64,000 nt of DNA from DASWJZ01 sp038211615 (lineage in GTDB: Bacteria; Pseudomonadota; Alphaproteobacteria; Rhizobiales; Afifellaceae), in the NCBI GenBank assembly GCA_038211615.1, contig JBBQVL010000003.1, positions 48,810-112,809 on the forward strand. The letters run 5' to 3'. Position 1 is the stretch's first letter, and the number at the start of each line of letters is the position of its first letter. Both the position numbers and the translations under genes were made by a program. Shown one piece after another: positions 32,982 to 42,090 of this stretch. The notes beneath the pieces were generated by a model. That model was not told where the DNA came from. It was given only the letters and a program-made list of their open reading frames with translations, and made no database searches.

Positions 32982-34427
32982 ATGTTCGGCAAGCGTAGCA
33001 CCGCCTCCGACCTGTTGATGGATCGGCCGGCCCGGACCGTCGAGGTTGCGGCCGTTGAGAAGTCTGCCCCCCCGGCGGCGCGTCCGCCGGTCGTGGTGCA
33101 GGCGGCGCCGTCCGCGGGCAGGCCGCGGAAGACCGACGAATACTACGACCTGAAGACGCAGATCTTCGGCGCGCTGATCGACACGATCGACCTGTCGCAA
33201 TTGTCCAAGATGGACATGGACCAGGCGCGCGAGGAGATTCGCGACATCGTCAACGACATCATCACGGTCAAGAACGTGGTGATGTCGATCGCCGAGCAGG
33301 AAGAGCTGCTCGAGGACATCTGCAACGATGTTCTGGGCTACGGCCCGCTCGAGCCGCTGCTCGCCCGCGACGACATCTCCGACATCATGGTCAACGGCGC
33401 CGACAGCATCTTCATCGAGGTGAAGGGCAAGGTCGAGGAGACGGAGGTCCGCTTCCGCGACAACTCGCAGCTCCTCAACATCTGTCAGCGCATCGTCAGC
33501 CAGGTCGGCCGCCGCGTCGACGAATCGAGCCCGATCTGCGACGCGCGCCTGCCCGACGGATCGCGCGTCAACGTCATCGCCCCGCCGCTCTCCATCGACG
33601 GCCCGGCGCTCACCATCCGAAAGTTCAAGAAGGACAAGCTGACCCTCGACCAGCTCGTCCAGTACGGAACGATCACGCCGGAAGGCGCGACGATCCTGCA
33701 GATCATCGGCCGCGTCCGCTGCAACGTCCTGATCTCGGGCGGCACCGGTTCCGGCAAGACGACGCTGCTGAACTGCCTCACCCGCTACATCGACGCCGAC
33801 GAGCGGGTCATCACCTGCGAGGACGCGGCCGAGCTGCAGCTGCAGCAGCCGCACGTCGTCCGCCTCGAGACCCGCCCCGCCAACATCGAGGGCGAGGGCG
33901 AGGTTTCGATGCGCGATCTCGTCAGGAACTGCCTGCGTATGCGCCCCGAGCGGATCATCGTCGGCGAGGTGCGCGGACCGGAGGCCTTCGACCTGCTGCA
34001 GGCGATGAACACCGGCCACGACGGCTCGATGGGCACGCTGCACGCCAACAGCCCGCGTGAGGCCCTGTCGCGTATCGAATCGATGATCACGATGGGAGGC
34101 TTCACCCTGCCCTCGAAGACGCTGCGCGAGATGATCGTCTCCTCGATCGACGTGATCGTGCAGGCGTCCCGCCTCCGCGACGGCTCGCGCCGCATCACCC
34201 ACATCAGCGAAGTGCTGGGCATGGAAGGCGACGTCGTCATCACCCAGGACCTGTTCATCTACGACATCGTCGGCGAGGACGCGAACGGCCGCATCATCGG
34301 GCGGCATCGCTCCACCGGCATCGGCCGTCCCGGCTTCTGGGACCGCGCCCGCTACTACGGCGAAGAGTCGAGGCTGGCAGCCGCGCTCGACGCCGCCAAT
34401 TCGGATGAAATTCAAGGCAGGGCTTGA
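32982..34427 (+). CDS. cpaF: Tad pilus assembly/retraction ATPase CpaF/TadA
   Basis: The 481-residue product is a type II/IV secretion ATPase. It shows the GPLEPLLARDDISDIMVNG region, Walker A GGTGSGKTT (near residue 253), the Asp box, Walker B RIIVGEVRG and the His box TLHANSPREAL. It drives Flp pilus extension and, in Caulobacter, retraction. TAAGGAGCG precedes the ATG. Confidence 0.96.
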   Translation: MFGKRSTASDLLMDRPARTVEVAAVEKSAPPAARPPVVVQAAPSAGRPRKTDEYYDLKTQIFGALIDTIDLSQLSKMDMDQAREEIRDIVNDIITVKNVVMSIAEQEELLEDICNDVLGYGPLEPLLARDDISDIMVNGADSIFIEVKGKVEETEVRFRDNSQLLNICQRIVSQVGRRVDESSPICDARLPDGSRVNVIAPPLSIDGPALTIRKFKKDKLTLDQLVQYGTITPEGATILQIIGRVRCNVLISGGTGSGKTTLLNCLTRYIDADERVITCEDAAELQLQQPHVVRLETRPANIEGEGEVSMRDLVRNCLRMRPERIIVGEVRGPEAFDLLQAMNTGHDGSMGTLHANSPREALSRIESMITMGGFTLPSKTLREMIVSSIDVIVQASRLRDGSRRITHISEVLGMEGDVVITQDLFIYDIVGEDANGRIIGRHRSTGIGRPGFWDRARYYGEESRLAAALDAANSDEIQGRA

Positions 34428-34430
34428 TCC

Positions 34431-35435
34431 ATGTTTTCGCCCCTCATGGTTCAGGTGGCGGTCGCGCTGCTTGCTGCGTTTTCGATTGGCGGCGTCATCG
34501 TCTCGGCGCTCTACCCGCGGCTTGCGGGGCGGTCGCGGAGCGAGAAGCGGCTTGAGGCGATCGGAACCTCCAAGCAGAAGGCCGCCGCCGAGCGCATCGG
34601 CGGAGAGGAAGGGCGCCGCCGGCGGACCGTCGAGGATACGCTGAAGGAGCTCGAGCAGAGCCAGAAGGAAAAGGCCCGCAAGAGCCAGAAGCCCAGCCTC
34701 GTCACCCGCATGCGCCAGGCCGGCCTCGGCTGGTCGAAGCGGACCTACCTGTTCGTCTGCATCGGCGTGGCGCTGGCCGTGATGGCCTTCTCGTTCCTGG
34801 TCCTGCGATTCGGGCCGCTCCCGAGCCTCGGCTTCGCCGTTTCCGCCGGCATCCTGCTTCCCCACTTCTTCGTCAACTTCAAGCGCAAGCGCCGCCTGCG
34901 GAAGTTCAGCAACGAATTTCCGAACGCCGTCGACGTCGTGGTCCGCGGCGTCAAGGCCGGCCTGCCGCTGATCGACTGCCTGAAGGTGATCTCGCGCGAA
35001 GCCACCGATCCGGTCCGCTCGGAGTTTCAGGAAATCGTCGAGGACCAGACGCTCGGCATGCCGCTGGCGGACGCCGTGGGGCGGTTGCCGGAGCGCATTC
35101 CGCTGCCTGAGGCGAACTTCTTCGCGATCGTCGTCATCATCCAGTCGAAGACCGGCGGCAGCCTTTCGGAGGCGCTGCAGAACCTCTCCAAGGTGCTGCG
35201 CGACCGCAAGAAGATGACCGGCAAGATCCGCGCCATGAGCGCCGAGGCGAAATCCTCCGCCGGCATCATCGGCTCGCTGCCGATCATCGTCGCCATCCTC
35301 GTCTGGTTCACCAGCCCGGACTACATCGCGCTGCTGTTCACAACGTTCGTCGGCAACGTCACTCTCTTCTGCTGCGCCTTCTGGATGTTCCTTGGCATCA
35401 TGGTGATGCGCAAGATGATCAACTTCGACTACTGA
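34431..35435 (+). CDS. tadB: Tad inner-membrane platform protein TadB
   Basis: The 334-residue product has N-terminal helices, a basic cytoplasmic segment rich in Lys/Glu (about 50-95), and a type II secretion GspF domain (FPNAVDVVVRGVKAGLPLIDCL; LPEANFFAIVVIIQSKTGGSL) with C-terminal helices. With TadC it forms the platform on which CpaF works. It starts three bases after cpaF. Confidence 0.94.
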   Translation: MFSPLMVQVAVALLAAFSIGGVIVSALYPRLAGRSRSEKRLEAIGTSKQKAAAERIGGEEGRRRRTVEDTLKELEQSQKEKARKSQKPSLVTRMRQAGLGWSKRTYLFVCIGVALAVMAFSFLVLRFGPLPSLGFAVSAGILLPHFFVNFKRKRRLRKFSNEFPNAVDVVVRGVKAGLPLIDCLKVISREATDPVRSEFQEIVEDQTLGMPLADAVGRLPERIPLPEANFFAIVVIIQSKTGGSLSEALQNLSKVLRDRKKMTGKIRAMSAEAKSSAGIIGSLPIIVAILVWFTSPDYIALLFTTFVGNVTLFCCAFWMFLGIMVMRKMINFDY

Positions 35436-35443
35436 GGCAGCTC

Positions 35444-36424
35444 GTGCGCGACCTTCTCATCGACAACGCCCAGTTCATTGTCGCCTTCTGCGCTGCGCTC
35501 GCCGTCTTCTCCGCGATCGTGGTGGTTGGCTGGCCCTACCTGGCCGGCGACGAGCTCACCAACCGCATGCGGCAGATCTCCAGCGAGCGCGAGCGTATTC
35601 GCGCGCGTGAGCGCGCCAAGATCGAGGCGCAGAAGAAGCAGGTTTCGCTGCGCGTCGCGCCGAAGAAGTTCTTCAAGGACATCGTCGACCGCTTCAACCT
35701 CACGCAGCAGGCCGAAGACGGCAACATGGTCAAGATGCTGCGCATGGCCGGCTATCGCGGCCAGAACCCGGTGTTCGTGTTCCTGTCGCTGCGGCTCATC
35801 ATGCCGCTGGTGCTGTTCGCCATCTCCGTCCTCTACATCTTCTTCATCATCCGGCTCGACCAGCCGTTCATGTTCAAGTTCGCGATCGTCATGGTCGCCT
35901 CCTATGCCGGCTATTACGGGCCGACGCTGTGGGTGAAGAACGCGATCACCAAGCGGCAGAAATCGGTCCGCCGCGCCTGGCCGGATGCGCTCGACCTGCT
36001 GCTCATCTGCGTCGAATCGGGCATGGGCATCGAGGGCGCGTTCCGCAAGGTCTCCGAGGAGATCGGCCCGCAATCGATCCCGCTCGCCGAGGAGTTGAGC
36101 CTGACGACCGCCGAGCTCTCCTACCTGCAGGATCGCCGCAAGGCCTACGAGAATCTCGGCGAGCGCACCGGCCTTGAAGGCGTGCGCTCGGTGGTGACGG
36201 CGCTGATTCAGGCGGAGAAATACGGCACCGCGATCGGCACCGCGCTGCGCGTGCTGGCGCAGGAAAATCGCGACATGCGCATGTCGGAGGCCGAGAAGAA
36301 GGCCGCATCGCTGCCGCCGAAGCTGACCGTCCCGATGATCCTGTTCTTCCTGCCGGTGCTCTTCGCGGTCATCATCACGCCGGCCATCATCCAGGTCACG
36401 GGCATCGCCGACCTGAGCAAGTAG
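35444..36424 (+). CDS. tadC: Tad inner-membrane platform protein TadC
   Basis: The 326-residue product is the second GspF-type platform protein, with RRAWPDALDLLLICVESGMGIEGAF and VVTALIQAEKYGTAIGTAL, and four main helices. It starts at GTG eight bases after tadB, behind GAGGCAG. A strong two-way terminator follows. Confidence 0.94.
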   Translation: MRDLLIDNAQFIVAFCAALAVFSAIVVVGWPYLAGDELTNRMRQISSERERIRARERAKIEAQKKQVSLRVAPKKFFKDIVDRFNLTQQAEDGNMVKMLRMAGYRGQNPVFVFLSLRLIMPLVLFAISVLYIFFIIRLDQPFMFKFAIVMVASYAGYYGPTLWVKNAITKRQKSVRRAWPDALDLLLICVESGMGIEGAFRKVSEEIGPQSIPLAEELSLTTAELSYLQDRRKAYENLGERTGLEGVRSVVTALIQAEKYGTAIGTALRVLAQENRDMRMSEAEKKAASLPPKLTVPMILFFLPVLFAVIITPAIIQVTGIADLSK

Positions 36425-36505
36425 CGCCGCCGCGGCGCGATCGTCGCCGCGGTCCTGCCAGACGGGTCGAGGCTGGCCGGGCCATCGTCGAAAATCCGGG
36501 TACGC

Positions 36506-36536
36506 AAAAAAGGCGCCGCTGACCGCGGCGCCTTTT
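36506..36536. terminator. bidirectional Rho-independent terminator
   Basis: GGCGCCGC (36512-36519) and GCGGCGCC (36525-36532) form a perfect 8-base stem, with AAAAAA before it and TTTT after it. It therefore works for tadC on the plus strand and tadD on the minus strand. Confidence 0.9.
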
Positions 36537-36559
36537 GGCTTGCCTGGGGTGGAGCGATC

Positions 36560-37372
36560 TCAGCCGTTCTGCGAGAGGTCCTTCCAGGTGTTCTGCTGCT
36601 CGGCCGCGCCCTGCGCCGGCGGCAGCGGCGGCGCTATTGCGGGGGCCGCGCTCGGGGCGCCGGCGATCTGTTCGGCTTCCGCCGTCTTGCCCTGCAGCCT
36701 CAGCACCAGCGCGAGGTTCTCGCGAATCTTGAGTGTGGCCTTCGGGCTCGCCGCGGCCTGGCGGAGCACCTTCTCCGCCTCGACGAGCTCGTTCGTCAGC
36801 ACGTAGGAAAGGCCGAGGTTGTTGAGGATCTGCGGCTCGCCCGGCGCGAGCACCAGCGCCTGCTGGTAGAGCGTCCGCGCCTGCTGGTACTGGCCGATCG
36901 AATCGCGAATGCCGCCTTCCGTCGACAGCAACTGCCAGTCCGGATTGTCGGAGCGCTGCGCCCGCTGCACCGTCGCGAGCGCCTCCTCGAAATCGCCGTT
37001 GGCAGCCAGCGCCTTGCCGTAGGCGGCGAGCACCTCGCGGTCCTCCGCATGGTAGATCGCAGCCTTGCGCATCACCGCGACAGCCTGCCCGGTCTGTCCG
37101 GCGGCTCGAAGCGCCGCCGCGTAGTTCAGCGCCGCCACGCGGTCCTTCTCGTCCTTGGTGTAGGCGGCTCCCCATATCGCGACCGCGCCGACCGCCTGGT
37201 CGGGGGTGAGATCGGAGGGGCTGATGATGGCGGAGTTGCCGATCGAGCCGGTGTGCGCCGGACCGCTTTGCGACGTGGTCTCGCAACCCGTCAGCAGCAG
37301 GGCCAGCGCCGCGCCGGCGAGGAGATGGCCGGCAATTCTCGCCTGCCGGGTCCGAACGATACTGCTTCCCAT
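36560..37372 (-). CDS. tadD: TadD-like tetratricopeptide lipoprotein
   Basis: The 270-residue product has a lipoprotein signal ending LLLTGC (lipid-bearing Cys near residue 30) and several tetratricopeptide repeats (NYAAALRAAGQTGQAVAVMRKA; LYQQALVLAPGEPQILNNLGL). TadD lipoproteins help localise the Tad secretin. I chose ATG 37372, which follows GGGGGTGTG; a GTG three codons earlier is in frame. It is convergent with tadC and has its own CtrA-type box. Confidence 0.9.
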   Translation of the reverse strand: MGSSIVRTRQARIAGHLLAGAALALLLTGCETTSQSGPAHTGSIGNSAIISPSDLTPDQAVGAVAIWGAAYTKDEKDRVAALNYAAALRAAGQTGQAVAVMRKAAIYHAEDREVLAAYGKALAANGDFEEALATVQRAQRSDNPDWQLLSTEGGIRDSIGQYQQARTLYQQALVLAPGEPQILNNLGLSYVLTNELVEAEKVLRQAAASPKATLKIRENLALVLRLQGKTAEAEQIAGAPSAAPAIAPPLPPAQGAAEQQNTWKDLSQNG

Positions 37373-37421
37373 CACGCACACCCCCGAAGCGGTTGATGTG
37401 CAAAGGCTTAGGCGCGCCCCG

Positions 37422-37436
37422 TTAAGCGTTCGTTAA
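37422..37436 (-). promoter_or_regulatory. CtrA box upstream of tadD
   Basis: On the minus strand the site reads TTAACGAACGCTTAAC, an exact TTAA-N7-TTAAC, 50 bases before the tadD ATG. Another GTTAAC half lies at 37456-37461. The same gap serves the divergent aminopeptidase gene. Confidence 0.65.
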
Positions 37437-37536
37437 TGCTGTTTGTCAGGGTTTCGTTAACGCCGTCTGCCGCGTTGCCAAGCGGCGCGCCTCGGTTCTA
37501 ATCGCGCTCGGGAATTGCAGCGAGTCGGGTGCGGAC

Positions 37537-38913
37537 ATGGATTTCTCGGCGCTGGTGAGGGATGGCGCGGGCGCGGCCATCCCGGTTCACGCGGTGAAGG
37601 CGGAGAACCTCGAGCAGGCGATGGCCGGCCTCGACGATCGGCAGCGGCGCTTTGCCGCCGCGCAGGGGTTCAGGGCGGAGGCCGGCCACCACATCGCCAT
37701 CCCGGATGGCGACGGCAACATCGCGGCGGTACTCTTCGGCCTCGGCGGCGCAGATTCGGCCGAGAGAAGCCCGCTGCTCTTCGGCCGGCTCGCGACGGCG
37801 CTTCCCGCCGGCACCTACCGGCTGGAGGGCGCCGACGCGCCGGATCTCGCGGCGCTTGCCTTCGCGCTGGCGAGCTACCGCTTCGACCGCTACCGCAAGC
37901 CGCGGCAGGACGGGCCGCGGCTGGTCGTGCCGGCCGGTGTCGACGGCGCGGCGCTCGGCCGCATCCGCGACGCGGTGTTTCTGACGCGCGATCTCATCAA
38001 CATCCCTGCCAACGACCTCTCGCCGCACGATCTCGCGCACGCAGCCGCCAGTCTCGCGGGGCAATTCGCGGCGAGCGTCGCGATCATCGAAGGCGAAGCG
38101 CTGGAGCGCGATTTCCCGATGATCCATGCGGTCGGCATGGGAAGCGACCGCCCGCCGTGCCTCGTCGATATCCGCTGGGGCTCCGAGAGCCATCCGAAGG
38201 TGACGCTGATCGGCAAGGGCATCGTGTTCGACACCGGCGGGCTCGACATCAAGCCGTCGGCGAGCATGGCGCTGATGAAGAAGGACATGGGCGGCGCGGC
38301 GAACGTGCTCGGCCTCGCCTCGATGATCATGGACGCGGGCCTGAAAGTGCGGCTCCGCGTCCTGATCCCGGCCGCTGAGAACGCCATCTCCGGCCGCGCC
38401 TTCCGCCCGGGCGACGTCTTGAGGAGCCGCAAGGGGCTGACGGTGGAGATCGGCAACACCGACGCCGAGGGCCGGCTGGTGCTGGCCGATGCGCTGGCGC
38501 TGGCCGACGAGGAGGCGCCGGCGCTGATCGTGACCATGGCGACGCTGACCGGCGCGGCGCGCGTGGCGCTCGGCCCGGAGATTCCGCCGTTCTTCACCGA
38601 CGATTCCGATTTCGCCGCCGGCCTCGAGGCCGCCGCCGCCGCGGTGCACGACCCGGTGTGGCGGCTGCCGCTCTGGAAGCCCTACGATGCATGGCTTTCC
38701 TCGAAGGTCGCCGACCTGAACCACATATCCTCCAACGCCTACGCCGGCTCGATCGTGGCGGCGCTGTTCCTGCGCCGCTTCGTCTCGGCGGCGCGCACCT
38801 TCGCGCATTTCGACATCTTCGCCTGGAACCCCGCGCCGCGCGCGACCGGCCCGGAAGGCGGCGAGGCGCAGGCGATCCGCGCGCTCTTCCGCATGCTCTC
38901 GGATCGTGGCTGA
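37537..38913 (+). CDS. M17 leucyl aminopeptidase family protein
   Basis: The 458-residue product is an M17 cytosol aminopeptidase. The two-metal site is visible in LIGKGIVFDTGGLDIKPS, KKDMGG and NTDAEGRLVLADAL, with the bicarbonate-binding Arg in EGR. It removes N-terminal residues from peptides in the cytoplasm. At 458 residues it is of the shorter form common in Alphaproteobacteria. It starts a run of four same-strand genes. Confidence 0.94.
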   Translation: MDFSALVRDGAGAAIPVHAVKAENLEQAMAGLDDRQRRFAAAQGFRAEAGHHIAIPDGDGNIAAVLFGLGGADSAERSPLLFGRLATALPAGTYRLEGADAPDLAALAFALASYRFDRYRKPRQDGPRLVVPAGVDGAALGRIRDAVFLTRDLINIPANDLSPHDLAHAAASLAGQFAASVAIIEGEALERDFPMIHAVGMGSDRPPCLVDIRWGSESHPKVTLIGKGIVFDTGGLDIKPSASMALMKKDMGGAANVLGLASMIMDAGLKVRLRVLIPAAENAISGRAFRPGDVLRSRKGLTVEIGNTDAEGRLVLADALALADEEAPALIVTMATLTGAARVALGPEIPPFFTDDSDFAAGLEAAAAAVHDPVWRLPLWKPYDAWLSSKVADLNHISSNAYAGSIVAALFLRRFVSAARTFAHFDIFAWNPAPRATGPEGGEAQAIRALFRMLSDRG

Positions 38914-38966
38914 GTGCTTGCCGCGCGGAGCGAACACCGCTCTAATCGGTTCGGGGCCGAAACGAA

Positions 38967-39332
38967 GTGACGGACTGGGGCATGGCTGTGCAGTTGCGCG
39001 CCGGGCAGGCGCTGAGGCTCTGGCACGACGTGTCGCTGGCCTTGGTGCAGGGTCGCGAGCCGGATCTCTCGACGCGTCAGGCGAGCGTGCTCATCGCGAT
39101 CTATCTCGAGCCGCAGCCGCATACGGTGCGCGGGCTGGCGGCGCGGCTCGGCGTCACCAAGCCGGTGATCACGCGCGCCCTCGACACGATGGGCCGGCAG
39201 GGACTGGTGAGCCGCAAGCGCGATCCGGCCGACCGCCGCAACGTGCTCGTGCAGCGGACCGTCAACGGCGCACTGTTCCTGGAGCGGCTCGGCGATCTCG
39301 TCGCGGCGAAGGCCGCGGCGCTGCCGTCGTGA
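38967..39332 (+). CDS. MarR-type winged-helix regulator
   Basis: The 121-residue product holds a winged helix: TVRGLAARLGVTKPVITRAL (recognition helix) then MGRQGLVSRKRDPADRRNVL (wing). It lacks the long C-terminal dimer helices of full MarR proteins, so it is short for the family. GTG 38967 or ATG 38982 may be the start. It sits 16 bases before the NlpC/P60 gene and may control cell-wall functions, which is inference. Confidence 0.85.
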   Translation: MTDWGMAVQLRAGQALRLWHDVSLALVQGREPDLSTRQASVLIAIYLEPQPHTVRGLAARLGVTKPVITRALDTMGRQGLVSRKRDPADRRNVLVQRTVNGALFLERLGDLVAAKAAALPS

Positions 39333-39348
39333 GCGCGGGGAGGGGGAC

Positions 39349-40221
39349 CTGAAACTCTTCGACCCGCGCCTCAACGCCGTCCGCCCCGACCTCGCCGACC
39401 TGGCGCTGAAGGGCAAGGTGGAAGCGGCGCGCTTCGTGGCAGGCGAGCCGATGCGCGTCGTCGCCGCCGAGGCGCCGGTGCGCCGCGCGCCGTCGGAGAC
39501 CGCGCCGCTCGACAGCGAGGCGCTGCGCGGCGAGGCGGTGAGCGTGTTCGAGACGAACGGCGACGGCTGGTGCTGGGCGCAGCTCGCCGACGACCGCTAC
39601 GTCGGCTGGGTCCCGCGCTCCGCGCTCGGTCCTTCGGGGCCCGAGCCCACGCACCGGGTTTCCGCGCTCCGCACCTTCGCCTTCGCCGAGCCCGACATAA
39701 AATCCCGGCCGCTGCAGGCGCTTTCGCTCGGCGCGCGGGTGGCCGTTACAGGCGAGGCGGAGGATCGGAACGGCCGCTACGCGCTGATTGCGCCGCGCGG
39801 CGCGATCGTCGTCCAGCACCTCGCCACGCTCGGGTCGTTCGAGACGGACTGGACTTCCGTGGCGGAACGCTTCGTCGGCGTGCCTTATCTCTGGGGCGGC
39901 AAGACCAGCCTCGGCCTGGACTGCTCCGGCCTGGTGCAGGTGGCGCTCGCGGCCTGCGGCATCCGCGCGCCGCGCGACAGCGACATGCAGAGGGAAACGC
40001 TCGGGCGGCCGCTGCCGCTGAGCGGCGCCCTGCCGGTCCTGAGGCGCGGCGATCTCGCCTTCTGGGCGGGGCACGTCGGGATCATGCAGGACGAAACGCG
40101 CATGCTGCATGCCAGCGCCTACCACCTGGCGGTGGTGAGCGAGCCGCTCGCGACGGCCGCCGAGCGCTATGCCCGGAAGGGCGTGGAGCTCGCCGCGCTG
40201 CGCCGCCCTGCGGCTGATTAG
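39349..40221 (+). CDS. NlpC/P60 family peptidase with SH3-like domains
   Basis: The 290-residue product has SH3-like repeats (PVRRAPSETAPLDSEALRGE; DDRYVGWVPRSAL) and an NlpC/P60 domain with the catalytic Cys in LDCSGLVQVAL and the His in FWAGHVGIM. It cuts peptidoglycan peptides or related substrates. Family features (FDPRLNAVRPDLADLALKGK) begin upstream of the first GTG (39418), and the only codon fitting their start is CTG 39349, seven bases after GGAGG. No ATG, GTG or TTG lies between 39301 and 39349 in frame. A CTG start is therefore proposed; GTG 39418 is the fallback. Confidence 0.85.
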   Translation: MKLFDPRLNAVRPDLADLALKGKVEAARFVAGEPMRVVAAEAPVRRAPSETAPLDSEALRGEAVSVFETNGDGWCWAQLADDRYVGWVPRSALGPSGPEPTHRVSALRTFAFAEPDIKSRPLQALSLGARVAVTGEAEDRNGRYALIAPRGAIVVQHLATLGSFETDWTSVAERFVGVPYLWGGKTSLGLDCSGLVQVALAACGIRAPRDSDMQRETLGRPLPLSGALPVLRRGDLAFWAGHVGIMQDETRMLHASAYHLAVVSEPLATAAERYARKGVELAALRRPAAD

Positions 40222-40275
40222 GCGCTTCACCTTGAGGCGGCAGGCAGAGTAAGGTCGCGCGAAAATTCCGGCTGT

Positions 40276-41148
40276 ATGGCGTATTCCGTGCCTGAATCGG
40301 GTTCCACACTGGCGCGGCTGCGGGGCCGCCTGCTCGTCGCATACAACCGCATGACGCTCGGCTGGCAGGCCCGCAAGGTCGGCCGCGGGCGTCCGGTGGA
40401 GCTTGTCGCCGATTCCGCCAGCGAGCCGGGGATGGTTTCGGTCGACGACGGCACGCGAAAGATCCATGTCCCGCACGTTCGCCGCTCCGCCGAATTCAGC
40501 AACGGCATCAACGCCCGGCTCGAGGCGGTCGCCGACAAGTATTTCGGCGTGACCGGATTTTCCCCGCGCGAGAGCGACATCGTCATCGACATCGGCGCGG
40601 GAATGGGAGAGTTCACCCTCTGGTGCGCAAATTCCGGCGCGCGCGTCATCGCGTTCGAGCCGGACCCGCTGGCCTTCGCCTGCCTCGAGAGGAACACCGC
40701 CTCGCTCTCCGCCGTGCAGATCTATCCCTATGCGCTCTGGAAGGAGCGCACCAATCTGCGCCTGCACGGCTCGCTCGACACTTCACAGAGTTCGCTGATC
40801 GAGGACGGCAAGGCGCACGCGCGCAATGTCGACGTGCAGGCCTGGCCGCTCGACCAGTTGCAGTTCATGACGCGGTTGCCGGTCATCGACCTGATGAAGA
40901 TCGACGGCGAGGGCGTCGAGCCCGAGATCATCCTCGGCGCTTCGCGCACCCTCATCCGCACGCGCATCGTCGCCGTCGACGTCGAGGCGACCGATCGGCG
41001 GCCGAACCTCAAGGGACGCGTCGAGACCGCGCTCGCCGGCCTGAACTTCCGCACCGTCCCGCATGACCGCGGCGACACCATCCTGGCGCTGAATACGTCG
41101 ATGGTGGGCCCGTTCAATAACCGCGTTCTCGGTCGACGCGGTTCCTGA
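40276..41148 (+). CDS. FkbM family methyltransferase
   Basis: The 290-residue product is a class I SAM-dependent methyltransferase of the FkbM group: DIVIDIGAGMGEFTLWCANSG (SAM site), VIAFEPDPLAFACLERN, and LMKIDGEGVEPEIILGA. FkbM-type enzymes O-methylate sugars or polyketides; the substrate here is unknown. Its last 35 bases overlap the 3' end of the convergent ghrA gene. Confidence 0.9.
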   Translation: MAYSVPESGSTLARLRGRLLVAYNRMTLGWQARKVGRGRPVELVADSASEPGMVSVDDGTRKIHVPHVRRSAEFSNGINARLEAVADKYFGVTGFSPRESDIVIDIGAGMGEFTLWCANSGARVIAFEPDPLAFACLERNTASLSAVQIYPYALWKERTNLRLHGSLDTSQSSLIEDGKAHARNVDVQAWPLDQLQFMTRLPVIDLMKIDGEGVEPEIILGASRTLIRTRIVAVDVEATDRRPNLKGRVETALAGLNFRTVPHDRGDTILALNTSMVGPFNNRVLGRRGS

Positions 41149-42079
41149 GCGGCTCGCCCCGCTCGAACGCCTCGATCTGCCCGGCGATCTGGACGCTGAT
41201 CACCTCGGGGTCGGAAACCGCCGCGACATGCGGCGTGATCGTGACGTTCTCGAAGCCCCAGAGAGGACTCTCCGCCGGAAGCGGCTCCTGCTCGAAGACA
41301 TCGAGGCTCGCACCGGCGAGGATGCCCTGGCTCAGCGCCGCGACGATATCCCCCTCCTCCTGCAGCCCGCCGCGCCCGCCGTTGATGAGGACAGGCCCGC
41401 CGAGCCGGCCGGTGCGACGCAGCTTCTTCAGGAGCCGCAGGTTGAGGATACCCCGCGTGTCCGGCGTGAGCGGCAGCAGGCAGACCAGGATATCCGTGCC
41501 GGCGAGGAAGGGATCGAGACCTTCCGCGCCCGCAAAGGTCTCGACGCCGGCAACCTCGCGCGGATTGCGCGACCAGCCGCGCACGACGAAGCCGAGGCGG
41601 AGAAGCGCTTCCGCCGCGTTCGCTCCCATCTCGCCGAGCCCCATGATGCCGACGGTGACCTCGCGCGCCGCCGGCTGCTCGTGCTCGAGCCAGAGGCTTT
41701 CGCGCTGCTGGCGGCGATAGGCGATGCCGCGCCGAAGGTGATCGAGCGTCTGCCACGCGACATATTCCACCATGCGCGTCGTGAGGTCGCGGTCGACGAT
41801 CCGCACCAGCGGCGCATCGGGAAGCCGCAGCGACAGAACATGGTCGACTCCCGCGCCAAGCGAAAAGATCGCGCTGAGATTTTTCAGGCGATCGAGCATC
41901 TCCTGCGGGGCCTTCCACACAAGCAGGTAGCGGACATCGCGGAGCGCCGCATCGTCGCCCCGGAAGACGCCGTCGCTCGTTGTCGCGAGCACGGTGCGCC
42001 CCGGCAGCAGGGCGCGCACGCGACCCGCCCAGGCTTCCGGGTCCCAGCCCTTCGTGGCGACGAGCAGCGTCGGCTTCAT
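41114..42079 (-). CDS. ghrA: glyoxylate/hydroxypyruvate reductase A
   Basis: The 321-residue product is a D-2-hydroxyacid dehydrogenase close to GhrA. Motifs: GIMGLGEMGANAAEALLRLGF (NAD(P) loop), SLGAGVDHVL, NGGRGGLQ with the catalytic Arg, DVFEQEPLP, and TPHVAAVSD with the catalytic His. The upstream RRQQRESLW is typical. It starts 11 bases after yejF and appears to be the last gene of the peptide-transporter operon. The 3' end overlaps fkbM by 35 bases. Confidence 0.92.
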   Translation of the reverse strand: MKPTLLVATKGWDPEAWAGRVRALLPGRTVLATTSDGVFRGDDAALRDVRYLLVWKAPQEMLDRLKNLSAIFSLGAGVDHVLSLRLPDAPLVRIVDRDLTTRMVEYVAWQTLDHLRRGIAYRRQQRESLWLEHEQPAAREVTVGIMGLGEMGANAAEALLRLGFVVRGWSRNPREVAGVETFAGAEGLDPFLAGTDILVCLLPLTPDTRGILNLRLLKKLRRTGRLGGPVLINGGRGGLQEEGDIVAALSQGILAGASLDVFEQEPLPAESPLWGFENVTITPHVAAVSDPEVISVQIAGQIEAFERGEPLRNRVDRERGY

Positions 42080-42090
42080 CGGACGGGCGG

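Noticed and set aside
30951..34865. A very long open frame (about 1,300 codons) antisense to cpaD, cpaE, cpaF and tadB
   Set aside because: It is the mirror of strongly coding GC-rich genes with family matches on the plus strand. Its product is a low-complexity Arg/His/Asp/Val-rich string without domains.
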